Made by a program: the position numbers and the translations under genes. From an uncultured Methanobrevibacter sp. (GTDB lineage Archaea > Methanobacteriota > Methanobacteria > Methanobacteriales > Methanobacteriaceae): DNA of 8,017 nucleotides. The notes beneath the pieces were generated by a model, which worked only from the letters and a program-made list of their open reading frames with translations, was not told the origin of the DNA and did no database searches. The stretch is from the NCBI RefSeq assembly GCF_900316895.1, contig NZ_ONER01000068.1:1-8017 (forward strand), in the 5' to 3' direction. Each line of letters begins with the position of its first letter. Position 1 is the first letter of the stretch. This document shows positions 1-7,246 of the stretch, piece after piece.

Positions 1-315
1 GAATTGTATGTTTCCGGACGTAATGATACTCAAATCAAACTCAGGGGATTAAGGATAGAGTTGTCTGAAATTGAGGGTGCAATTGCAAATTATGAAAATG
101 TCTCCCTTTCAAAGGTTCTTGTTAAAAAACTCAACAATGTGGAACATTTATGCGCTTATTTCACAGCATCCCGTGATATAGACATGGAAGACATGAAACA
201 ATACCTGATTGATTCCCTGCCTGAATATATGGTTCCATCATATTTCACACAGCTTGAATCATTCCCTAAAACTCCTAATGGAAAAACTGACTTTAAAAAT
301 TTACCTGATCCAGAA
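1..315 (+). repeat. Intragenic module repeat, copy 1 (A8-A10 end of first A domain)
   Basis: Encodes the C-terminal subdomain of the first adenylation domain and repeats as protein at 3031-3375. Over the A8 core (residues 6-25 versus 1014-1033) 16 of 20 residues match. HLCAYFT and NGKTD recur in both copies. Codons differ heavily even where residues match, so this looks like an old module duplication rather than recent gene conversion. Confidence 0.75.
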
Positions 316-3300
316 ATTGATGTTGATGAATTCATAAAACCAAGAACTGATATTGAAAAAGAGCTTTTCGATATGGTATCTGATATTTTGGGAGTTGATG
401 AATTCGGTGTAAACACTGATTTGTTCAACATCGGTCTGACTTCCCTTTCCGTAATTAAGCTGACTTCGGCAATTTATAATAACATGAAGGCACAGCTGAA
501 TGTTACAGAAATATTAAAATATAAAACAATCGAAAGAATTGCATCTGAAATTAAAATAGTCGATGATGAAGCATCTGACGTTCAGGAATTCTATCCATTG
601 ACTTCAAATCAGCTTGGAGTTTACTTTGACTGCATCAAGGATCCTGATAATACTGCATACAATCTTCCAAAGAAAATGGAATTCAGTGAAGGCATTGATG
701 TGGATAAACTCAAATCAGCAATCATAACAGCTATCGATAATCATCCTTATCTAAAAACTATAATAGTAATGGAAAATGGTGAGGTTTACCAGCAAAGAAG
801 AGACAGCCTAAAAGTCGATGACCTGATTGAAGTTGTGGATGAAGTTGATATTGATGAATTTGTAAAGCCGTTCAAACTTGATGAAGGACCATTATTCAGA
901 TTTAAGATAGTCGGAAACTCAATGTTGCTTGCCGATTTCCACCACATTATTGTGGATGGGACTTCCTTAAACATCTTATTTGATGAAATCTCAAAAATCT
1001 ACGATGGAAAGGATTATGAGCTGGAAGAACTTGACGGATTTGAGTATTCATTAAATGAAATTAAAACAGAAAAATCTTCATTGTATAAGGAAGCGGAATT
1101 ATTCTTCTCCCACAAGATTCAGGAATTTGATGATGCAACATTGATTGCCCAGGACATCAACGGTGATGAATCCAAGGGCAGGGCCGCAATGGAGGACATT
1201 TTCCTAGATAAGGAAGCTATTGATGAGTTCTGTGCGAAATCAAATCTCAGTCAGAATAATCTATTCCTTGCTGCAACATCATTTGTTTTAAATAAATTCG
1301 TTTACAACAGAGATATATTGATTGCAACAATCACCAATGGAAGATTCAATCCAAATCAGCAGAAAACATTGGCCATGATGGTTAAAACATTGCCATTGGC
1401 ATTGAAATTAAATTCTGATTCAAATCTTAATGAATATCTTGAGTACATTAATGAAGAATGGCTGAATGTATTGGCCTATTCATCATATCCTCTAACAGAA
1501 ATTTCAAATAAGTTCGACATCGCTCCAGAAATATTGTACGCATATCATGGAAAAATCATCGAGGACATTGAAATTGGCGGAATGAATGTTGAAAGGCAAT
1601 CCATTGACTATGAAGGACTTAAGTTCAAGATTAACATAAATGTGGTTGAAGTGGATGGTCAATACAGAATATTCTGCGAATACAACGATCAGTTATACTC
1701 TGAAACATTGATTAACACTTTCCTTGACTGCATCAGAATAGTTTTAAACAAATTCATGACATTCAACGGAGACACATTGATGAAGGACATTTCAATCATT
1801 GAAAATGATGATTGGGGTGTCGATGATTTCGAATATGATGAGATTCCTGAAGACAGGTTAAATAAGATATTTGAAAATCAGGTTGAAATGCATCCTGACA
1901 GGGTCATTTTATATGCGGAAGACGGAGAGTTCACTTATGAGGCATTAAATGAAAAAGCTAATAGAATTGCCCATAGCCTTATTAAAAGAGGTGTAGGTCC
2001 TGAAGATAGGATAATGTTCATATTAAACAGAAACAGTAATGTGATGGCATCCGCATTCGGTATCCTAAAGTCAGGTGCGGCATTCATTCCTGTTGATTCA
2101 GAATATCCTTCTGAAAGGATTGAGCACGTTCTAACTGACAGTGAATCAAAATTCATCATTGTGGATGATGTAATTGAGAAAAAGGGTATTGACTTGTCAC
2201 AGTATTCTGATAATTTGTTGGATGTCAATGAATTGCTTGAGGAAGAGGACACTTCAAACCCTGACCCTGATGTCCATGCAAATAACATGGCTTATCTTAT
2301 TTACACTTCAGGTTCCACAGGACTTCCAAAAGGAGTAATCTTGGAGCACGGAAACATTGCAAACTTTGTTTATCCAGACCCTAGAAATGTCTGTACATAT
2401 GAACTTGTTCACAATCTTGAAAAAGAGGATTATAAAGTATTGTCCACTACAACTGTGGCCTTTGATGTGTTCCAGCAAGAACTGATGGGATCTCTATTGA
2501 ACGGAGTTCCAATGGTGTTTGCCAATGATACGGAATACAAGGATCCAATTGAAATGATGGATTTAATCCACAGGTCAGGAGCAAATGTCTACGTTGCTAC
2601 ACCTTCACGTATTCTGCAATATCTGGAAATTGAAGCTATGCAGGAAACAATGTATGGATTTAAAGTCTACATTCATGCGGGAGAACCGTTCTCCGCCAGA
2701 TTATATGAATTGCTTAGCGAAAACTCCAATGGAAAAATCTTTAACATGTACGGGCCAACTGAAACAACCGTCTATTGTAACGGTCAATTGCTTGAAAGTT
2801 CAGATATCCATATCGGTAAGGAACTGTTCAACGTGCATGAGATGGTTATGGATTTCGATTCCAATCCTCTGCCTCCAAATGTCATTGGGGAACTGTTCAT
2901 TGCAGGAAAAGGTGTTTCAAGAGAATATCTCAACCGTCCTAAGAATAATGCCGAAGCATATGAGGTTATTAATGGGGTCAGATTCTATCATTCCGGAGAT
3001 TTTGTTAAAGTCACTGAAGACGGGGACTATTATGTATTCGGAAGAATGGACAACCAAATCAAGCTTAGAGGTTTAAGAATTGAAATAGGTGAAATTGAAG
3101 TCGGTCTTTCAAAATTCCCTGGAATCAAATCCGTTGCAGTTGTTGTTAAAAAAATCAAAGGCAATGACCATCTTTGTGCATATTTCACAGTTCAGGATGA
3201 ATACAAAGATGAGAACCGTGAAGAAAACGGATATTCCATTGATATTGATGAGTTAAAGGCATCTCTTGCTGAAAAACTGGTATATTACATGGTTCCTACA

Positions 3301-4827
3301 GTCTACATGGAACTTGATGAAATGCCTCAAACAGCAAACGGCAAAACCGACTTAAGAAACTTGCCTGAACCTGTTTTAATCACTGAGTATGTTGCTCCTG
3401 AAAACGACATTGAAGCATTCTTTGCAAACCTATTTGCAGAAATATTAGGACTTGATGAGGTAAGTGTCACTGATAATTTCTTTGAAATCGGTGGAACATC
3501 TCTCCTGGTTACTAAAATCACTATGGAGGCTTTAAATAGAAACTATAATTTAAGCTATGGTGATGTCTTCTCAAATCCTACTCCAAGGGCACTGTCAGAG
3601 TTTATCCTGTCTGATGAAACAATGGAGAAAAAAGAGGAATTGTCATATGACTACTCTCAAATCAATGACCTGCTCAAGAAAAACACCCTTGAAAGCATAC
3701 TTGACGGCGAAATTCAGGATAATTTAGGCAATATTTTGCTCACTGGTGCAACAGGATTTTTAGGAATACATGTGGTTCGTGAAATTCTTGAAAATGAAAC
3801 CGGTGAAGTCTACTGTTTCATAAGGGGCAATAAGGTATTGAGCGGTGAAGACAGATTGAAATCCTTGCTGTTCTATTACTTCTCAAATGAATATGAGGAC
3901 TTATTCAATGAAAGATTGCATGTCATTGAAGGGGACATCACTAACTTTGAGGACTTTGAAAAGCTTATAAATGAAAAAATCGATACTGTAGTTAACTGTG
4001 CAGCTAACGTTAAACACTTCTCATCCGGAACTGATATTGAAGACATTAACCTGGGTGGTGTAATAAACGGACTTAAATTTGCAAAGATGAAAAATGCCAA
4101 ATATGTCCAGGTTTCAACATACAGTATTGCGGGTGAAAGTATAAACAACTACCCTCCAGTTGATGTCAAATTCACGGAAAATGATTTGTTCATTGGTCAG
4201 GCTGTAGACAATCAGTATCTTAATTCCAAATTCTTGGCAGAACGTGCAGTTTTAGAAGCGGCCGTTAATGATAATCTGGATGTTAAAATCATGAGGGTTG
4301 GAAACTTAATGGCAAGAAGTTCTGACAGTGAATTCCAAATCAACTTTGAATCAAATGGTTTTATCAATCGTTTAAAGGCATTTGTAACAATTGGAAAAAT
4401 ACCATATTCAATGCTAATGAATCAGGTGGAATTTTCACCGATTGATGTAACTGCAAAAGCTATTTTAGGTCTTTCAAAGACTCCTAAGGAATGTACAGTT
4501 TTCCATCCATATGATTATCACAGCGTTTCCTTTGGAGACATAATTGACATTATAAGACCTTTAGGATTGGATATTGAACCTGCTGAGGATGATGATTATG
4601 AAAATGCTTTAGATGAGGCACTTGCCGATAAATCAAAACAGGAAGGAGTGTCAGGTCTCATCACTTCAATCGGTTCCGGAAAAGTTAAAAAGATTTGGAT
4701 GCCCGTTGACAATACATACACTACTCAGGCGCTATATCGTTTGGGCATTAAATGGCCATTCATATCTGAAAATTACATCTATAATTTCGTTAAGTATTTG
4801 GATGATTTGGACTTCTTTAGTCTATAG
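1..4827 (+). CDS. Non-ribosomal peptide synthetase, C-terminal part (A'-T-C-A-T-R), 5' partial
   Basis: Multimodular peptide synthetase with 1608 visible residues. The frame is open at base 1 and enters inside adenylation core motif A8, so the true start lies upstream and the TTG at 4 is not a start. Domains by visible residue: end of a first A domain (A8 at 6-25, A10 lysine K95); carrier T1 at 115-185 with phosphopantetheine Ser148; condensation domain at 196-600 with intact HHIIVDG at 314-320; complete second A domain at 620-1120 (A3 YTSGSTGLPKG at 768-778, A5 NMYGPTE at 915-921, A7 HSGD at 997-1000, A8 from 1014, A10 lysine K1115); carrier T2 with DNFFEIGGTSL, Ser1167; terminal reductase at 1240-1605 with GATGFLG at 1249-1255, T1373 and Y1406xxxK1410. 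No epimerase or thioesterase is visible. Such R domains release the thioester-bound peptide with NAD(P)H as an aldehyde or alcohol. The substrates cannot be named. The exporter gene follows after 11 nt, suggesting co-transcription. Confidence 0.97.
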   Translation, partial: ELYVSGRNDTQIKLRGLRIELSEIEGAIANYENVSLSKVLVKKLNNVEHLCAYFTASRDIDMEDMKQYLIDSLPEYMVPSYFTQLESFPKTPNGKTDFKNLPDPEIDVDEFIKPRTDIEKELFDMVSDILGVDEFGVNTDLFNIGLTSLSVIKLTSAIYNNMKAQLNVTEILKYKTIERIASEIKIVDDEASDVQEFYPLTSNQLGVYFDCIKDPDNTAYNLPKKMEFSEGIDVDKLKSAIITAIDNHPYLKTIIVMENGEVYQQRRDSLKVDDLIEVVDEVDIDEFVKPFKLDEGPLFRFKIVGNSMLLADFHHIIVDGTSLNILFDEISKIYDGKDYELEELDGFEYSLNEIKTEKSSLYKEAELFFSHKIQEFDDATLIAQDINGDESKGRAAMEDIFLDKEAIDEFCAKSNLSQNNLFLAATSFVLNKFVYNRDILIATITNGRFNPNQQKTLAMMVKTLPLALKLNSDSNLNEYLEYINEEWLNVLAYSSYPLTEISNKFDIAPEILYAYHGKIIEDIEIGGMNVERQSIDYEGLKFKININVVEVDGQYRIFCEYNDQLYSETLINTFLDCIRIVLNKFMTFNGDTLMKDISIIENDDWGVDDFEYDEIPEDRLNKIFENQVEMHPDRVILYAEDGEFTYEALNEKANRIAHSLIKRGVGPEDRIMFILNRNSNVMASAFGILKSGAAFIPVDSEYPSERIEHVLTDSESKFIIVDDVIEKKGIDLSQYSDNLLDVNELLEEEDTSNPDPDVHANNMAYLIYTSGSTGLPKGVILEHGNIANFVYPDPRNVCTYELVHNLEKEDYKVLSTTTVAFDVFQQELMGSLLNGVPMVFANDTEYKDPIEMMDLIHRSGANVYVATPSRILQYLEIEAMQETMYGFKVYIHAGEPFSARLYELLSENSNGKIFNMYGPTETTVYCNGQLLESSDIHIGKELFNVHEMVMDFDSNPLPPNVIGELFIAGKGVSREYLNRPKNNAEAYEVINGVRFYHSGDFVKVTEDGDYYVFGRMDNQIKLRGLRIEIGEIEVGLSKFPGIKSVAVVVKKIKGNDHLCAYFTVQDEYKDENREENGYSIDIDELKASLAEKLVYYMVPTVYMELDEMPQTANGKTDLRNLPEPVLITEYVAPENDIEAFFANLFAEILGLDEVSVTDNFFEIGGTSLLVTKITMEALNRNYNLSYGDVFSNPTPRALSEFILSDETMEKKEELSYDYSQINDLLKKNTLESILDGEIQDNLGNILLTGATGFLGIHVVREILENETGEVYCFIRGNKVLSGEDRLKSLLFYYFSNEYEDLFNERLHVIEGDITNFEDFEKLINEKIDTVVNCAANVKHFSSGTDIEDINLGGVINGLKFAKMKNAKYVQVSTYSIAGESINNYPPVDVKFTENDLFIGQAVDNQYLNSKFLAERAVLEAAVNDNLDVKIMRVGNLMARSSDSEFQINFESNGFINRLKAFVTIGKIPYSMLMNQVEFSPIDVTAKAILGLSKTPKECTVFHPYDYHSVSFGDIIDIIRPLGLDIEPAEDDDYENALDEALADKSKQEGVSGLITSIGSGKVKKIWMPVDNTYTTQALYRLGIKWPFISENYIYNFVKYLDDLDFFSL
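3031..3375 (+). repeat. Intragenic module repeat, copy 2 (A8-A10 end of second A domain)
   Basis: Paralogous to 1-315. It carries about 12 extra acidic and polar residues (roughly 1065-1078) between HLCAYFT and the A9 motif YYMVP, an insertion absent from copy 1. From PQTANGKTD to NLPEP it matches copy 1 at 11 of 16 positions. Confidence 0.75.
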
Positions 4828-4831
4828 GGGT
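4826..4831 (+). promoter_or_regulatory. Weak Shine-Dalgarno-like site for the MATE gene
   Basis: The purine-rich AGGGGT overlaps the NRPS stop codon (TAG at 4825-4827) and lies 7 nt before the ATG at 4839. It is an imperfect match to the archaeal GGAGGTG consensus, so translational coupling from the NRPS stop may contribute to initiation. Confidence 0.4.
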
Positions 4832-4838
4832 TAAGACG

Positions 4839-6563
4839 ATGTATGAGAGAAATTATAAATTATTGCGAAGTAAATTCGGGGAATTCTTCTTCCCAACATT
4901 ATTCACATCAATGGCGGGCAATATCTGTCTGTTCGTAGACGGTTTGATGGTAAGTTTCTTACTTGGTGCAAGCAACCTTGCACCGATTCAAATAGTCGCT
5001 CCGGTAATTACTTTTGTTAATCTTATCTACTGGATGATTGGACTGGGGGGCAGCGTACTTTGTTCCGTTTCAAAAGCGGAATTTGACGATGAAAGAAGTA
5101 ACGGCTACTTTTCGGTGTCAATCATTTCACTCGTATCGATTGGAATATTGATTACCATCCTTGGTTTGTTGTTTTCAGGCAATATTGCACATTTCTTATG
5201 TCTCTCCCAGCCTGAATTGGTGTTTGATGTTAGCAGTTATTTCATAGCATTGATAATAGGAATGCCTTTTTTATGTTATATGATGAGCTTGTCTTATTTT
5301 ATAAGGGCAGATGGTATTCCTTCATTGCCTTTTAGAGCTATACTGGTTGCCAATATTGTAAATATTTGTTTTGATGTAATTTATATCAAATTTTTCGGCA
5401 TGGGAATTTCAGGTGCGGCATTGGCCACTTCAACAGGTTATATTGTTGGGTCCATTTTAATTTCATATTATTTCATTAAAAAAGAACGTACCTTGGAATT
5501 TATTAAATTGAAGGTAAATTCATTCTTCAATTTCCTTAAAAAAATCATGACTTCAGGATTTTCATCTGCATCAACTCAATTGTATTTAACATTAAAATTG
5601 CTTGTCATAAACTTTTTGGTTGGTCTTACTATTGGAAAATCAGGTGTTGTTGCATTCAGTATCTGTTATAACAGTTTATTCATATTATATATTTTCCTGA
5701 TTGGAACTGCACAGACAATGTCTCCAATTGTGTCCGTTTACTTTAAGGAGGAAGACTATTCCGGTGTTGATTATGTTGTAAAAAGATCTTTAAAAATTGT
5801 TTTGGCTTCAAGTTTAGCGCTATCTGTTTTATTCATCGTTTATCCTCAGGCTTTATTGTTCTTGTATAGTGTCAAAAATCCGGCTGATGTTCCTGTTGTA
5901 TTGAATGCATTAAGGATATTTGCAATAAGCTATGCTGGAACTGCAATCACATTCTTATATACTTTTTATTCACAGGCTATTCAAAAAAATCAGTTATCTA
6001 CAATCATTTCCTTGCTGGAAGGTTTCGTTTTGCCAATTTCTGCTGCGGCCATACTTTCTTATCCGCTTGGCGGAAACGGTATTTGGATTTCATTTGCAAT
6101 TGCTGAGGCGCTGACAATAGTATTCATCTTCTTCTATTCAAGATATATCAATAAAAAGACTGACGGTGAATACACAGGATTTTTCATTAATAAGCATAAT
6201 GATGATAACGTGTTTGAACATACCATTTCAGGGGATGTTGAAGATGCAGTTAATCTGTCCCGTGATGTTCAGGATTACCTAAAGGACAACAAATCAGCGA
6301 CTTTTGTAAGTTTGGCTATTGAGGAAATGCTTGTAAACATCATTAACACTAATGAAAGCGTTGATACAATAGATGTCATTGTTAGGGATAATAAGGACAA
6401 TATTCTGATTTCCATTAAGGATACAGGTGTTGAATTCAATCCTGTTATTGAAAATGAAGAACTTAAATTTGATAACATTGCTGTTTTAAACAAAATTGCA
6501 GATAAAATTGATTATTCAAGGGTTTTAGGTTTAAACAGTACGGTAATAACTATCAAAAATTAA
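4839..6563 (+). CDS. MATE-family exporter with C-terminal RsbW-like ATPase domain
   Basis: A 574-residue membrane protein. Residues 15-436 form about 12 hydrophobic segments in two halves (roughly 15-213 and 235-436), the usual MATE layout of cation-coupled multidrug and peptide exporters. D34 in FVDGLMVSFLLG sits where MATE proteins carry a conserved first-helix aspartate. The end of the second half, GGNGIWISFAIAEALT (411-426), is also MATE-like. MATE proteins are usually about 440-480 residues. Here residues 456-574 add a soluble domain resembling the HATPase fold of RsbW/SpoIIAB anti-sigma kinases: an N-box-like IEEMLVNII (E495, E496, N500) and a G1-box-like KDTGVEFNP (D528, G530). The glycine-rich G2 loop is not recognisable (DNIAVLNKIADKIDY at 545-559). 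Twelve helices would place this domain in the cytoplasm. The start is the ATG 11 nt after the NRPS stop. Export of the NRPS product is inferred from position; the role of the extra domain is unknown. Confidence 0.94.
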   Translation: MYERNYKLLRSKFGEFFFPTLFTSMAGNICLFVDGLMVSFLLGASNLAPIQIVAPVITFVNLIYWMIGLGGSVLCSVSKAEFDDERSNGYFSVSIISLVSIGILITILGLLFSGNIAHFLCLSQPELVFDVSSYFIALIIGMPFLCYMMSLSYFIRADGIPSLPFRAILVANIVNICFDVIYIKFFGMGISGAALATSTGYIVGSILISYYFIKKERTLEFIKLKVNSFFNFLKKIMTSGFSSASTQLYLTLKLLVINFLVGLTIGKSGVVAFSICYNSLFILYIFLIGTAQTMSPIVSVYFKEEDYSGVDYVVKRSLKIVLASSLALSVLFIVYPQALLFLYSVKNPADVPVVLNALRIFAISYAGTAITFLYTFYSQAIQKNQLSTIISLLEGFVLPISAAAILSYPLGGNGIWISFAIAEALTIVFIFFYSRYINKKTDGEYTGFFINKHNDDNVFEHTISGDVEDAVNLSRDVQDYLKDNKSATFVSLAIEEMLVNIINTNESVDTIDVIVRDNKDNILISIKDTGVEFNPVIENEELKFDNIAVLNKIADKIDYSRVLGLNSTVITIKN

Positions 6564-6591
6564 AAAACAGATAAATGGGATTTTTAATCCC
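6562..6591 (-). terminator. Minus-strand terminator of the nop5-flpA unit, same hairpin
   Basis: Read on the minus strand, the same palindrome starts about 10 nt past the flpA stop. Six T residues (complement of 6567-6562) follow, 9-10 nt beyond the stem. This makes the roughly 40-nt gap between the convergent genes a plausible two-way terminator. The T-run is shorter and further from the stem than on the plus strand. Confidence 0.5.
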
Positions 6592-6603
6592 TATTTTTTT
6601 TTT
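6573..6603 (+). terminator. Hairpin plus T-run terminator of the NRPS-MATE unit
   Basis: Starts 10 nt after the MATE stop. The stem is GGGATT (6577-6582) with AATCCC (6586-6591) and a TTT loop. It can be extended by AAAT/ATTT pairing around one bulged T, and is followed by ten T residues (6594-6603). In archaea the T-run is the main termination signal; the hairpin is an additional feature. Confidence 0.7.
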
Positions 6604-7243
6604 AAAAATTTTTTTCCACTAAAAATGCAATATGATCCTTTTCGTAAGGTTCCAGCTTTACTTTTTCAATAATTTTAAAACCTTTTTCTTTTAATTTCTT
6701 TTCTTGCTCCTTGAAAACCTTTTTAGGCTTTTGAACAACATCGATGCTCCTGGCCTTAATCATCAAAAGGCCAACTCCATCCTCCTTACAGAATAGATTC
6801 ATATTTCTCATGAAAAGTTCTGTCTGTGTAGGCTGGGCAACATCGCAGTACACAAGGTCGGACTTTTCAACAATGTTGAGGTATCCTTTCGGTTTTGTTG
6901 CATCACCTAAAATCGGAGCAATATTTGGCCTCTGGCGTGAAAGCTGAACCAGTTTTTTGGCTGTAGTCGGTGAAAATTCGACTGCATATATCCTTCCTTC
7001 AGTTACAATATCTGAAATGTGTGAAACGGTAGTTCCGGTTGAAGCGCCAAGGTACAGGACTTTTGAGGCATCATCAAGTTCCAAATTTTTCAATCCGTTT
7101 AAAAGTGCGGCTGCCAATTTTGAACGTCTAGGATTCCAAATTCTGTATTCCACATCTTCCTGGATTAATTCCTCTCCATAGACTGATGTTCCAGGAGTCA
7201 AATTGCGGGTTGCAATATTTTCATCCTTAAAATAAACTTTCAT
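6602..7243 (-). CDS. flpA: Fibrillarin, C/D-box RNP 2'-O-methyltransferase
   Basis: The 213-residue AdoMet-dependent methyltransferase of the archaeal box C/D ribonucleoprotein. With Nop5, L7Ae and guide RNAs it 2'-O-methylates rRNA (and in archaea tRNA). The family signature is clear: NLTPGTSVYGEELI (14-27), EYRIWNPRRSKLAAAL (32-47), the AdoMet glycine loop YLGASTGTT (64-72), acidic E89 in YAVEFSP, GDATKP (113-118), DVAQPTQ (134-140) and MIKARSID (161-168). The N-terminus is short, with few residues before NLTPG. It cannot be longer: in frame, the ATG is preceded by one codon (AAC) and then the TAG that ends nop5. A good ribosome-binding site, GGAGGT, lies 5 nt upstream. It lies 3 nt after nop5 on the same strand, almost certainly one operon. 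The stop codon lies within the T-run of the shared terminator. Confidence 0.97.
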   Translation of the reverse strand: MKVYFKDENIATRNLTPGTSVYGEELIQEDVEYRIWNPRRSKLAAALLNGLKNLELDDASKVLYLGASTGTTVSHISDIVTEGRIYAVEFSPTTAKKLVQLSRQRPNIAPILGDATKPKGYLNIVEKSDLVYCDVAQPTQTELFMRNMNLFCKEDGVGLLMIKARSIDVVQKPKKVFKEQEKKLKEKGFKIIEKVKLEPYEKDHIAFLVEKNF

Positions 7244-7246
7244 GTT

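Noticed and set aside
316..870. Similar short segments DVDEFIKP (316-339) and DIDEFVKP (847-870)
   Set aside because: They lie in unrelated contexts (linker before the first carrier, and inside the condensation domain) and the likeness does not extend beyond about eight residues, so it is probably chance in acidic low-complexity sequence.
1935..2288. A 117-codon minus-strand frame
   Set aside because: It is antisense to the NRPS adenylation domain, with serine-rich composition typical of the complement of A+T-rich coding sequence and no recognisable domain.
2585..3076. A 163-codon open frame on the plus strand inside the NRPS
   Set aside because: It lies out of frame within the A4-A8 core of the adenylation domain, where the main frame shows every expected motif. 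Its own translation shows no family signature.
4..4827. NRPS starting at the TTG at position 4
   Set aside because: The codon lies within adenylation motif A8 and the preceding codon is open. A domain cannot begin there; the gene is cut by the window edge.
4613..4834. A small plus-strand frame bridging the NRPS end and the MATE start
   Set aside because: It overlaps the intact end of the reductase domain in another frame and has no recognisable content, so it is not evidence for a small linking gene.
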